64,000 nt of DNA. It comes from Tillandsia leiboldiana (taxonomy: Eukaryota > Streptophyta > Magnoliopsida > Poales > Bromeliaceae). Where the stretch lies: assembly GCA_029204045.2 (NCBI GenBank), contig CM055062.1, forward strand, positions 6,877,705 through 6,941,704, written 5' to 3'. The notes under the pieces are model-generated. The model was not told the DNA's origin. It worked only from the letters and a program-made list of their open reading frames with translations, and did not search any database. The position numbers and the translations under genes are program-made. Positions 1 through 11,485 of the stretch are shown here, in pieces (positions within the stretch are counted from its first letter, which is position 1; every line of letters begins with the position of its first letter).

Positions 1-3000
1 GGTCGCACCGCTCCCACGTCGGACAACTAAACCGACGGGTCGCACCGCTCACACCTTGGCGCATCCAAGCCCCACAACTACAGAGGCCCCACTCCATCCT
101 GTGGGCGTACACGGGTCATGGACCCCTTTTCCGGAAAAGTGCACCCTTTGCGGTGGCCAAACCGCGGGTGCGCGTGCTGCAGCCTCGAGCAAAGTAACCA
201 TAGTACCACATAACTGAGCAAGGTAACCATAGTACCACCAACTACCAGGTTAGCACAAATAATTACTTATTAAGCAAGATACAATTGCCGGGAACCCGAC
301 ACTAAAACCCAAAGCAAAACCCCACAAAGATCACCAAATATACTAAGTATAACTCAAAAGCAAGGACCATAGAGACCAGCCACGTTAGCACAGTTAAACG
401 TATATTTCAAAGTAGTTGCAACCATCGGTAGCCCGACACTAAGTCTCAAAATAAAAACCCACCTCGATGTCAGTCGAACGAACCACCCGAATGTAGGCCG
501 ATCCCGAGCTCTCGCTAGACTACTGGGCGGCTGGTGCTGAACAGCTGTGCCCTGAATAAAAACTGTAGTCAAAACTAGACTCACTCATGCTCATCCCGAC
601 AACATTACAATAACACACTGCTAACACGGGGTAACTTAGTCGATTTACGGAACAAGATCCAATTCCCGCTCAACAAGAGCCTACGGAACTCTAACAAAAT
701 GCCTAGAGGGCGTGTAAATACTGTCTAAAGACAGCCAGGGTGTTACATTTGCAACTTGATCCCTAAACTTTTTCCAAAAAAAGCATAGTTACACTATCTT
801 GAACACTAAAACGACTTGATCTTCCAAACCAGGAAGCCAAAGACAGCGCCGTAAGTTTCAGCGTGTCCGAAATGACGAGACGAAGCTCGTGCTCACAGGC
901 TTGGGCTTACACGAGGCCCGAGGGCAAAGTTGGCCCATAATTATCCCAGTCCCAAAAAGCCATTATGTTACAACAACACACACACTTGATCAAATTGGAA
1001 TTAAACTTGACCACCATGTCTACTGAGGTCTACAGAATCTAGGGCTCACCTTAGAGCTGCCGGAGACTGATCGGAGAGTTGGTCGGAGCAACAACTTCAA
1101 TTGCACCACGCTCGGGTTGCACCAACTTGAACCAACCCTACATCCCATAGCCGACAGAGGTGAGCAACATAACCATGGTGTTTGCAGATGAGGTCCGGAC
1201 CAAGCCAGGTCCGGCGGCGGCGGCCGGCAACGGCGGCGGCCGAGAAATAATAACCAAAACCCACTCATAAACAAAGGTTAGACCAAGGTAATTAGCCGAG
1301 GGTCATTGGCCAAACCCATTTGATAGGAAAACTCAAATTGGTGATTAGGACCTACCTGGGTGGTTTTCCGGCAACCAGGAGCGACGGCGGCTGCCGGAGC
1401 TCGAGCTCGGGTGCAAAAGCGGTGCAACTACACAACCACAAACCTCACGTTAAAATTCTCATGCAGAGCGGGTGAGCGGCGTCGCGGGTGAGTCACTAAC
1501 CCACCTCGCGGAGCCTCGGCGATCGCCGGAGCCCAAGCTCGGGAGCTTCAAAGGTGCTTTAATGGTGGATTCCGGCCGGCGAAGTCCGAGACGGTGCAAG
1601 ATGGACCAAAGTGTTCCTCTCGGTGCTGCGGTGCTTGCTGTGGTGGTGGCCGGCGTCGCGGGTGAGCGGCGGCGCCGGATGGCGAGGTTCGGCCATGGTT
1701 CTCTTTTACTCGGTTCTAGGGCTTCCTCGTGCGGCACCGATCTTCAACCGATGATCACAGACTTCGTGGAGATCCTGTAGTCGTCGAGAGGAAGAGGTTC
1801 AACGGTCTTGATCTTTATCTCGACGGTTGGAATCGACCCGAGCACGAGATCGGCCAAATAAAAGACTTCCGGCGAAGAGTCGCTCCCGCCGGCGACCGGG
1901 ACGACGGCGGCGGCTAAATCTTCACAGGAACGACACACTCGATGTCAGGAACACACTTCCAGGGTCCATGGGCCAATTAAAAATAAAAAGTTCCAACATC
2001 TCACCTCGTCGGAGAGAGGAGGAAGAAGAAGAAGAATCTTCCGGCGACGGCGCACGGCGGAGTTGGGCACCGGGGTTCCTCGGCTGGGTCACAACTTCAC
2101 AGAGGACTCCACAGGAAAAGCTTTGATCAACTTGGGTCCTTCCCAAGCCCTTCCTCCCAACAACCGAGAAGAAGACCCAACTTCTTGTTCTTCTTGGGCT
2201 TCTCCGGCGACGGGGACGGCGGCGCTTGGTGAGGTGACGCTTAGAGGAGGTGGTGAGGCGTCAGTTGCAAGAGGAGGAGGCAGAGGGGCTCGGCTAGGGT
2301 TTCCAAAAAACCCTACCCTCAAATGCAAGTTATATACCCAGTGCACAAAATGCCATAAACCCCTTCAACTCTTAATATTTAGGGCTGAGTCCCCCCACAG
2401 AGTTTGAGATTCGCAATCAGGTCCCTCTCCGAGAATTTTCACGAATTTCGGAGCATAAATTATAAGGGTCATTGTGCAAAATACGGCATTTTTCACTATT
2501 TTTCACGCTTTTCGAGGCGTTCGTGTCAACAAATCGAAAAATGGACTTCGCCACGATGTCCGGCTCGACGAAACCTATCAGGTAGCGATTTTTGTTTCTC
2601 GACGAAAAGCCCGGATAAATTCTCGGTCCACAATTACTGTACAATTATACCGTATGGCACACTTCTCGAGACTTTAGGATCGTCAAACGAAAATTCCGAC
2701 ACCGCCATTGCGCTCAGAGCGTCAAAATTAGCTAGAAACGTCTACTCATACTGCTAGGTTTGGATATTGGATAGTGAAATGGCCCACGACCGATCGAGAG
2801 GGGACCGAAATCAGGGGTTACTATTCACTTAAGTCGTGGGTCCCAATAGTTTTCTTGCTGATTTCCGGACGATCCGACCGTCGGATCAGCAAACGGTCTA
2901 TACCATTTCCACTCGATTCGATGAGACGGTCGCACTGGCGACCTCAGATTTCCGAGATCAGACTCGGATCGGAAAGGCAGAAATTTGTGCATCGGAAACT

Positions 3001-3087
3001 GTGCAATTCGCGCACCGGTATGCAAATCACTAAGGTTTAGATATGCTTCCTCGCCCGCAAGCACACTGGAATTTCTCGAGTGCTACA
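1..3087 (-). mobile_element. Truncated long LTR, Tekay/Del-like gypsy (family G)
   Basis: This is a non-coding LTR whose left part lies outside the window. Bases 1-1310 match 62985-64000 and bases 1180-3087 match 57673-59663, for example the shared block near 825-880 and 63714-63775. Together the copies describe an LTR of about 4 kb. On the minus strand the LTR would begin TGTAGCACTCGAG at 3087, and the copy at 59663 begins TGTAATACTCGGG. The block near 110-190 (TTTTCCGGAAAA and the following bases) also matches the LTRs of element H near 31150-31200, so the families are related. The right end abuts a Sirevirus gag, which it interrupts. ACTCG at 3088-3092 is the expected target duplication, but its partner is out of view. 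Whether this is a solo LTR or part of a full element cannot be seen. Confidence 0.75.
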
Positions 3088-4275
3088 ACTCGATTCGTCG
3101 TCCATGGCATTCTTTTCAGCATGGGAGGAGTCGGACAAAGAATCGGATGTCCTTGCCATTAAGCACATGAAGGGTGAAGATGTGGACGCGTGGAATGTCG
3201 TTGTGTTTTTTTCTTCATCACTGGAAGATGACTCATTTGACGTTGAGTTGTCATCCCAAGTGACGGCTTGCATCGCCTTCTTCTTCGCTGGATTCTTATT
3301 TGGACACTCCGTTGAGATATAGCCGTACCCTCGGCACTTGAAGCATTGGACTTGTCCCTCTGAGTTTTTCTTATCCTTTGAAAAACTTTCTTGCTTTCTT
3401 GACTTTTGGCTTGAAAAACCTTTGCCTTTCTTCCACTTTCCGAAGGATGGAGTTTTACTTGAATTACCCCTTCGAAAGTTTCGGCGAAAATTTCTTGTCA
3501 AGAGAGCAAGCTGCTTCTCAAAGTCCTCCATAGATAGGTTCTCGTCATCATCTGAGGAGGATGAATCCGCGTCTTCTTCTTTTGTTGTTTTCAACGCAAA
3601 ACCTGAAAACTTAGAAGATGATGCCTTTCCCGAAGAATAGTTAGTAGGAAATGTCATTTCATAAGTTTGTAATGAACCAACTAATTCTTCTACACGGATT
3701 TCGTCCGGGTGTTTAATAGTTTCAATGGCCGTAACCTTGGAACGAAATCTTTCAGGAAGAGTTCTTAGAATCTTTCTTACAATTTTAAATTCTGGAATTT
3801 TTTCTCCCAAGTTAGTATATGAATTCACGATGTCTTGCAATCGTGTATAGTAGTCTGTGAATGATTCATTTTCTGCCATGAAAATGGAGTCAAACTTGCT
3901 CGTAAGCATTTGCAGTTTTTGAATCTTCACAAGGTTAGTTCCCTCATGTGTAACTTGAAGAACATCCTAGATTTCTTTCGCAGTCTCACATGCCGAGACG
4001 CGAGAGAACTCAGTTTGTGACAAAGCATTAAATAAAGCGTTAACACCTTTGCCATTGTAAGAAGATAAGTCTATCTCTTCCTTGGTCCATTTCGATCTAG
4101 GTTTGATGGTGTGAACATCAACAATAATTTCAGTTGGATTAAACCATCCTAACTCGATTGATTGCCACACCCGTTCGTCGATGGAAATTAAAAAGGCTTT
4201 CATCCGTACTTTCCAGTAGGCATAATTTGTTCCATCGAAGAATGGGGGTCTGTTGATGTTTCCACCTTCAACCAT
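3088..4275 (-). pseudogene. gag: Copia/Sirevirus gag, one nonsense codon, 3' truncated
   Basis: Gag packages the retrotransposon RNA into virus-like particles. The protein starts MVEGGNINRPPFFDGTNYAYW, the DUF4219/UBN2-type Copia gag N-terminus, and continues in one frame through the UBN2 region (TLPERFRSKVTAIE) to a zinc knuckle. Two lesions stand out against the L copy. A Trp codon has become TAG at 3967-3969. The knuckle histidine has become Tyr (codon at 3319-3321), leaving C-X2-C-X4-Y-X4-C. Both fit C-to-T change on one strand. The frame stays open across the insertion junction at 3087/3088 and ends after about 17 LTR-encoded residues. The gene is therefore dead. The start is the ATG about 25 bases after the PBS. 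Confidence 0.85.
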
Positions 4276-4296
4276 TGTTTACAACCCTATTCCCGC

Positions 4297-4307
4297 TCTG
4301 ATACCAC
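4297..4307 (-). other. Primer binding site of element K
   Basis: In sense this reads TGGTATCAGAG, complementary to the 3' end of plant initiator methionine tRNA. It is the usual minus-strand primer of plant Copia and many gypsy elements. It sits one or two bases downstream of the LTR end (CATAACCCAACA), as expected. Confidence 0.8.
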
Positions 4308-4308
4308 T

Positions 4309-5579
4309 TGTTGGGTTATGTATTAATTGCATCTAAATAGGGGAAAAAATACCTAGAGGGGGGGTGAATAGGTGTAAACCATAAACACTCAAAAATCGTT
4401 GCGCAATAAAACCCAATGCGGAAATGAAAAAATAACACGCACGATTTTTACGTGGAAAAACTCCAAACCGGAGTAAAAAACCACGGGACCGATAACACGG
4501 CGAAATCCACTAGAATTAACACACGTACAAGGTGATATACCATACTCACAGACGACTCAACCTTTTTCATACGCTCCTAGTAGATCTTCTCCGCTCGCTC
4601 CGCAACGCTTCTCGAATCCACGATCTGCGTCCAACGCCGAATCCACGGCGTCCAACGTCGAGTCCACGACGTCCGACCGAATCCACGGTCTTCACCCAAT
4701 AGCACGTCTCGAATCCACGAACGTACCTCGCTTCGAATCCACGAAAGCGGTTGCACCTTGAATTCACAAGGCCACGCGAGTCCACGCGCCGATTTTGGAA
4801 AAATCGTTGTTTTTGGGTGGTGATGATCCGCCGAATACTTAGATTAGAAATAGATCAGAAATACCATCTAAGTATTCATTAATTTGATTCTACTCAAAAT
4901 CTGAGTTTGGAAAACCTAGAATCAAATTAATCAATATAGATGAAGAAACATAGAATTAAATCTATTGATTTCCTTTCTTCTCTATATGTGGATTTTTCAA
5001 TTTCGGCCGTCTTTTTTATTATATGCGGATGCCCTAGAAATTGAATCATAGAGGCAATTTATAGGTTAGAAACCCTTGGAAGAAGATAAGGATCAAAAAC
5101 TAACCGTTTCTAGAATTTTACAAGACGACGGTCCGGACTGGAATTGGCGGTCCGGACTGTCGTGGCTTAAACAGACAATTTCCAGAAAAGAGGACATTCG
5201 GGGTCCGGACTGTAATTCCACGGTCCGGACTGTTCATGCAATTCCTGCAAATTCCACGTTCGGGGTCCGGACTGAAGTTCCAAGGTCCGGACTGGAATTG
5301 CGCATGAACTAATCTACGTTCGGGGTCCGGACTGTGATGCCCGATCCGGACTCTGAACATGTAGTATGTCCAGTTTTTGATTTTTATGCAATCAAACATT
5401 CAACCAAGTGTTTCTACACTATAAGAAGTATTCGGATCACCAAAAATATTTAGTTAGACGTACCTGATCCTTTTGAATTCTTCTTTCTTGAGATTGAGGT
5501 ACATGATCCAAACTTTTTCATCTTCAATCTTCAAGACTTAAACAGTTTTACGAAATACGCCAACACAAATTCCGTAACA
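4309..5579 (-). repeat. 5' LTR of element K
   Basis: This 1271-bp LTR has TG/CA ends, reading TGTTACGG... to ...CCCAACA in sense. It is homologous to the LTRs of L (20471-21863, 25494-26886) and to the solo LTR at 55157-56511. It carries eight TCCGGA boxes with GG/CC-type flanks (about 5120-5360) and a run of CGAATCCACG motifs (about 4610-4790). The conserved sense motif CACCTATTCACCCCCC lies near the LTR 3' end, a feature I associate with Sireviruses. Confidence 0.85.
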
Positions 5580-7195
5580 GGGAACTCTGTGATTAGAGAG
5601 GTGGCTGTGAGGCTTGCTGTTCTTGTGCTTGAGGAGGTTTGAACTGAATGTGCTGTGTGGGAGTTGGGTTTTACTATTGCACACTTGAGTTGAGGAGTTT
5701 GAGACTCAGCTTGGAGTTTATTTTGCTAGTTGTTGAGCTTCTTGTGGCGATCCTAGCAGAAGCCGAAGTGTGGTTGCGAGTATGTGGGTGTCGAGGCTTC
5801 TTTCCGGCAGCACCTTGACTGTAGATTGTGCCGCACCACTTTGATTTCTTGCGGAGTTTGAACAGCGATCCAGGTGTGTTGGAATTCTTCCAAAATCTAT
5901 GAATTGCCTATTATGTCTATTGTTTAGAAATCCAGCATGTTAAATTTAGTTGTCAGTATACCTAGTAAAATATGACAGTTGCCTAAAAAATTGTAGAAAC
6001 ATAATTTGAAACTCCTGATATTTTTGATACATTTTTTAGGTTAGTGGACACTAGAAAATATTTATTATCAGCTATTTTATTTATATCTGGACCTTTATAA
6101 CAATTATTGTACTGTTTTACTATTATCTACTTCTGTATTTTCTTTCTCGCCCGAGTGGAGGGTTTGAGTGGTTTGGATAGTATAGTTTGCATTTACACTC
6201 GTACCTGGGGGCCGAGTAGATTTTTATAGCCTTACTGATCGAGATTCTAGTGTCATGTGACTTTGTGGACACAGTGGTTTTGGGTTGTTGAGAGTTCTCC
6301 GACCTTTATTGTGAGTTGATTGAGCATATTATGAGTTTACCGATCTGATTGATCGTGAATTGGATTATAGCCTGTGGGAGCCGCTTTTTGAGCTCGATAG
6401 AGGTGCGTCGTTTTCCTCGATGGGGTCGCTCCCCTCGAGTACCGCTCCGGAGCTGGACCTGTTGAGGCAGTTTTTGCGTGATGTCGATGCAGTCCGGTTG
6501 AAGGCCCTACGTAAATTCTGTTCTCTTGTGGATGTGTGGTAGTAGGTAGGCGCAGGTTTGATTGGACCCGATGTGGCAATCAGTGGGATTGAGTTGATTT
6601 GAGCACCTCGAGAGCGAGTGGTTGCATATTATTATTTCATATTGTTATTTCTTCGAGCATAATAGTTAGAGACATACTAGCTGTAGTTTTATTTCAGCTT
6701 TACTATTTTTCAGCATTTCTGTTACTTTTGCCTCTAGTAGACTTAGTAGGCAAATTGTTGGTCTTGCAGACGATAGCTACAGAGGACTATTTTGTTGTTG
6801 TTCTCACACCTATTGTTCGTATTTATTTTATAGAGACGTTTGTTTCAGTCCCTACACTTGCTGGTTCATCTGACTGAGGTAAGGGAGTCACGAGTTAGAT
6901 CCCTACCTAAGCTCGAGAGAATTAGATGTACCTTTTTTGAGCTGTTGGATTTAGTACTGTACAGTTTGGTTGTACCTTTATTTGTATTTACTCGTGAGAG
7001 GTGGATTTTGTACTTGTGATTTTTCAGATGTTCAGTTATGTGAGATTTATTTTAGTTATTTATTTACAGCTTTAATATTTGTATAGTTGTATATACTATC
7101 TTTGCAAGTTAGACGCTTCGTCTGTGCGAGGATTCCCGTATAGGTGGCGGATCTGTTGGCGAGCCCGGATCGCAGTTCGACCTCGGGGCGTAACA
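5580..7195 (+). repeat. 3' part of a long gypsy LTR (family E), probably truncated
   Basis: This piece is homologous to the E-family LTR at 48267-52131 (reverse) and to 28300-29350. It ends CCTCGGGGCGTAACA at 7195, matching the terminal GACCCCGGGGCATGACA of the E copy. A hairpin near its 3' end (7120-7145) is conserved between copies. No clear primer binding site follows, so this may be a solo or truncated LTR. Its left part is cut by the Sirevirus at 5579. Confidence 0.65.
7120..7145 (+). promoter_or_regulatory. Conserved hairpin 50 nt before LTR end (family E)
   Basis: GTCTGTGCG (7120-7128) pairs with CGTATAGGT (7137-7145) over nine positions if G-U pairs are allowed. The equivalent in the other E copy (48318-48343) pairs as well, with one position changed from G-C to U-A and others changed to G-U. 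The distance to the LTR end is 50 nt here and 51 nt there. The role is unknown; RNA 3'-end formation, dimerisation or packaging are possible. Confidence 0.5.
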
Positions 7196-7596
7196 AGTAC
7201 TCACTTTGATACTATATTTTTAGAATCTGTAACTTGTTTTGATATCGACTATTGTTGACTCAGTATTCCTTCTAGTACCGATTGTTGAGATTCGGCAACA
7301 AAAGCGCCTAATCAAATTTTTACTACAAATCCGTTACCTCGACAAAAGTTGATACAACCATAAAAAAGAGAGAAAATGCAGGTGAAATAATATTTATCAA
7401 TAAAAAAAAAATTATACATGATTCCTCTTTTATATAAAATAGTTTCAACCTAAGCCTTTTTTCTAAATTACTCTTATTTTTCTCTCATCTTTTATAAACT
7501 TAAAAAATTCCTCTCATTGAAATCATAGCTAGGCCCAAAACATCCCATTTTAACTATTCCTATGCACCAATACACCATGTGCACCAAAGCACATAA

Positions 7597-7622
7597 CTCT
7601 CTCTCTCTCTCTCTCTCTCTTT
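7597..7622. repeat. (CT)n microsatellite
   Basis: About 13 CT units precede a TTCTC tail. It is a simple repeat with no associated gene. Confidence 0.95.
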
Positions 7623-8248
7623 CTCGTATGGCCCACAAGACTTTACCACTCTGTCGTACTCCACCCGAGGCTTCAACACTAATTAATCCACCAAGGAGCT
7701 ATATATAAAGCTCAACTAAAGCGTGACTCAATTATAGTTCAATTAAATTTTAACTTTACTTAATATTTAAATTTTATAAATTTATTTTTAATAAATTTAA
7801 ATATTTATCTTAATCTAATTAGTATTTTACTACAAATCTAATCAAATTCTAATAAAGTTCATAAAGAAATTCACAGAAGGATGTAGCTGTTAATATCGGT
7901 CAAATTAATCCAAGGGTTTGAGAGAGGAATTGCAAATTAAAACAAATTTTGAATGAGATTTGGCTAATTAATAGCAGTTGTTGAGGGGGGAGAAGGCATC
8001 TGAAATGAGAAAAGTGAGATGAGAGAGGAGTTACCTTCGAAAGCGAATCTTCAATGATATCTCGCTTATTGATTGTGGTAAAGCGAATCTTGAATGAGAT
8101 CTTGCTTATTGATTGTGGTTGCTACGGAATGAGATGACATGAGTAGAGAGGAGGAAGACGCCATTCGAAACGAGGAAGGAAAGAGACAATGGATTTATGA
8201 CGAAGAGAAGGGCAACTGACCGGGGATAAACTCACAATTAAGATTGGT

Positions 8249-8365
8249 GTTTGGATGACTTATCAAGATAAAGTGGGTTATTTTTACTTTATCAAACAAC
8301 CAAACGGCGTTTGGGTGACTTATCAAGATAAAATGGGTTATTTTTACTTTATCATAACACCAAAC
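8249..8365. repeat. Tandem pair of hairpin (MITE-like) units
   Basis: There are two copies of a roughly 58-bp unit. Each opens with GTTTGG and closes with CCAAAC. In the first unit GATAAAGT and ACTTTATC pair around a T-rich loop; the second has GATAAAAT in place of GATAAAGT. The shape suggests a small foldback element duplicated in tandem, but no target duplication or named family could be assigned. Confidence 0.5.
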
Positions 8366-8402
8366 GGTACCTTATAGAATAAAACTTCATGTGTTACCAA
8401 AG

Positions 8403-9369
8403 TAGAAGGTCCAATGTTAATTTGTGTCCTTTCAAGCTCATCTTCTATATATTTGACTTACTTTTATTCAAATCTTATAACTAGCAATAATAACTCGTTT
8501 GGTCCAAACCATAACCTAATAATAATAATAACTAGTTGGGTCCAAACCACAGCCCAAAATGTTTAACCCCAGTTATTATTACTAGTGTCCATGTCTATAT
8601 ATACCCAAACACATCCACACTTTCATTCGATATGGGACTATTGGGATATCTCAAACTCTCCCGTTTAGGTATGACGTCCTCGTCAGCCCAAACACGCGCA
8701 CAACAGCTCAAAATCACCAGACAATGTGAGACTTTGATGTGTTACCAAAGTAGAAGGTTCAATGTTAATTTGTGTCCTTTCAAGCTCATCTTCTATATAT
8801 TTGACTAATTACTTTTATTCAAATCTTTTAACGGTCCGGTCCAATAGCAATAATAATTCGTTGGGTCCAAGCCACAGCCCACTAGTAATAATAACTCGTT
8901 AGGTCCAAACCACGGTCCAAACTGCTTAAGCCCAGTTATTATTACTAGTATCCATATCTTATATATACCCAAATACATCCACACTTTCATATCGATCCAA
9001 ACCACAGTCCAAAATATTTAAGCCCAGTTATTATATATTACTAGTATTCATGTCTTATATATACTCAAACACATCCATACTTTCATCCGATATGGGACTA
9101 TTGGAGTGTCACAAACTCCCCCGTTTAGGTCCGACGTCCTCGTCAGCTTAAACACATACACAGTAGCCCAAGATTATCAGATGATGTGAGACTTGTCTCG
9201 CTAGCCCTGTCATCTAGACCCAGGCTCAGCCAAGACTCGTCACACACTTCCGGCTGGTTATTAACTCTGATATCAAATATAACGATCCGGCCCACTAGCA
9301 ATAATAACTCATTGAACCCAAACCACAGCTCAAAATATTTAAACCAGTTATTAATACTAGTGTCCATAT

Positions 9370-9416
<47 letters not shown>

Positions 9417-9465
9417 AAATACATCCACACTTCCATCCAATGTGGGATTATTGTGGTGTCACAAA
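8403..9465. repeat. Dispersed/tandem copies of a 170-230 bp repeat
   Basis: At least four related copies begin near 8516, 8847, 9000 and 9297. They share a TTGGGTCCAAACCACAGCCC-like start, the block CAGTTATTATTACTAGT, and an end ACACTTTCATCCGATATGGG followed by GACTATTGG. The block 8403-8480 (TGTGTTACCAAAGTAGAAGG and onward) recurs at 8737-8830, so a unit of about 335 bp was duplicated as a whole. No coding content is visible. Confidence 0.7.
9371..9414. repeat. (TA)n microsatellite
   Basis: A pure TA run lies inside the last copy of the 9-kb-region repeat, at the position where other copies have a short TATATATA. Confidence 0.95.
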
Positions 9466-10775
9466 TCTAGTCCGCTAAGCCTTAAGTGTATTAAAAAATT
9501 TCAAGCTCATCAAATGTCTGTGTCTTAATATAAAAATATTAAAAAACTATTCTTTTGCTAGGTTTTTTATGAACCAGATGATTGTTGAACACAAAAATAT
9601 ATAGAATAGAAAGAGTATTATATAATTATTGGCTAAAACCTAACTATAGAATTAAGTTTTTAGGTTAAACAGGTTTCAATAAATTGGTCATACATATACT
9701 TTAGGATATATTTTGCGCAAGGACATTAATTGCCAGATTTTCATAATGTCAGCAGTTTGAAAATGGTTGGCTATGCAACTATATACGCTGTAGAGTGCCA
9801 CACACTTGGTGACATTTACAAACATAAAGGGATTCTACGAATCATAATAACATATTGTGATAGCCAATAATAAGGCCCATGGTTAGGCACGTAGATGTTG
9901 CTTTGTTATATATATCAAATGTGTGGATGCGAGGACCATAGATTGGAAAAATGGCAAGATCATGCAACTTTATTTTTTTCCCCCTGAATTTAAGGGATAT
10001 AATCTGTAAAATTTCAAACTATTGTAATTATGAGAGAGTAGTTATTAGTATACGTCAATATTTTACTTTTTTATTAATTATCCAATGTGGAACATTTCAT
10101 TTGTAAATTCTTAATGGGAGTAAATTGGATTTGGGGGAGTGGCTACTTCACATAGTTATATAAAGATGAGGTTTTAAAGAATAGACATTTGTGCATGAAG
10201 TAATAATCGATAGGACAAATGTTGACATGTACTAATGGCTCCGAGCTTTAAGTATATACAAGTTTCCTAGATGTGTGGCACCCTTGAATTTATGTACGGC
10301 TCCCTATCAAAATCTATATTGTCATATTGCGATTAATCATATATATCTTTAGTTAGTTCAATAATTTAATTATACTCATTACTTTGCTAAAATATCTTCA
10401 TGCATGCATCTAATTACCTTGAAAATATATTTTTGAGTTTCACAGAATATTGATGTACTATCTAATCATATAGTATTTTTAAGTTGGTGTGTGAAATTTA
10501 AAATTTTGATTCTAGTAGGGAAGTATTTTGATAGTGTTTGCAACATATTTGATAAAATAGTCTATTCGTGCTACAAGAATTCTCTTAGTTATATTATATA
10601 AAATAATTTTTCAAAACTGTGAAAAATATTGTGAGGTTAGGTACGTATATAGTTCTAAAATCGTAGCTTCAAACTCAGATAACAAGCTATATATTATGTA
10701 ATAACAATAAGATTAGATAGCAAAATTAAAATTTTCTAAGTAAAGTTACCAATTTCAAATTGTGTTATATATATT

Positions 10776-11182
10776 CACTACAAGAAAAGGCGCATGTAGA
10801 GGCGGTTTTCAGGCAATGTAGAGGCGGTTTAAACCGCCTCTACAAATTGTAGAGGCGGTTCCCGCAACCGCCTCTAAACCGCCGGCGTAGACACCGCCTC
10901 TACAACGTAGAGGCGGTTTTAGCGACCGCCGGGGGAGCATAGAGGCGTTATGTAGAGGCGGTTATGACCATCCCTATATTTTTATTTATTTATTTTTTAT
11001 TTATAATCAGTTAATAAATTTTAACATATAGAGGCGGTTTAAACCGCCTCTACAGACTAAATTTTGTAGAGGCGGTTTAAACCGCCTCTACAAAATTTAG
11101 TCTGTAGAGGCGGTTTAAACCGCCTCTACATATTAATATGGTAAAGGCAATATGTAGAGGCGGTTTAAACCGCCTCTACAAG
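10776..11182. repeat. Left TIR and subterminal GTAGAGGCGG repeats
   Basis: More than ten copies of GTAGAGGCGG or its complement lie here, several fused head to head into a 26-bp palindrome centred on GGTTTAAACC. Subterminal repeats of this kind bind TnpA in En/Spm elements. In the minus-strand transcription direction this is the 3' end of the element. Confidence 0.9.
11029..11128. repeat. Perfect 100-bp palindrome
   Basis: The two 50-bp arms are exact reverse complements, centred between 11078 and 11079. The palindrome contains three copies of the 26-bp subterminal palindrome joined by mirrored spacers (GACTAAATTTT and AAAATTTAGTC). It lies about 360 bp beyond the tnpA stop codon in the transcription direction, so it may be part of the 3' UTR or the cleavage region. 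Confidence 0.9.
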
Positions 11183-11485
11183 CCAAACCAGAATAATAAT
11201 ATAATATTTATATATATATAAAAAAAAATTACATTTCTCATAAAATAACAAAAAGACATAATTAACACAAGTCTCAACAACAACAGAAAAGATATATCAT
11301 CAACAATATAAACATTAACACAAGTTTTTACAATAAATTAACATTCCAATTTTCGATCAAAATATCCAAAACACAATCTCATGCATTCAATGTATATCCA
11401 ATAGCATATAGCAAAATACTAAATAACAAAAAGTGTAAATAGTTTTAAGAGTAGTCAACATTCGAGTTTTCTACATTACAAAAAC

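Larger units (their letters stand above)
3088..5579 (-). mobile_element. Sirevirus-type Copia remnant (element K): gag, PBS, 5' LTR
   Basis: This is the 5' part of a minus-strand Copia element. In sense order it has a 5' LTR (5579 to 4309), a primer binding site and a gag gene cut off at 3088 by insertion of the family G LTR. Gag is close in sequence to that of element L at 21899, and the LTR shares its terminal motif (CACCTATTCACCCCCC in sense, near 4350) and TCCGGA array. The remaining internal region and 3' LTR must lie left of the window or be lost. GGGAA at 5580-5584 is the expected target duplication on this side. Confidence 0.8.
7196..10775. other. AT-rich intergenic stretch without genes
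   Basis: I see no credible coding sequence in either strand. It holds a (CT)n run (7597-7622), a partial duplication at about 8035-8120 (GCGAATCTT... repeated), a MITE-like dimer (8249-8365), dispersed copies of a 170-230 bp repeat (8516-9465) and a (TA)n run (9371-9414). The rest, 9480-10775, is AT-rich with no recognisable feature. Confidence 0.6.

Noticed and set aside
10776..11182. CRISPR-like array of regular repeats
   Set aside because: Repeats are palindromic, irregularly spaced and at the end of a CACTA transposon in a plant genome; they are subterminal binding repeats.
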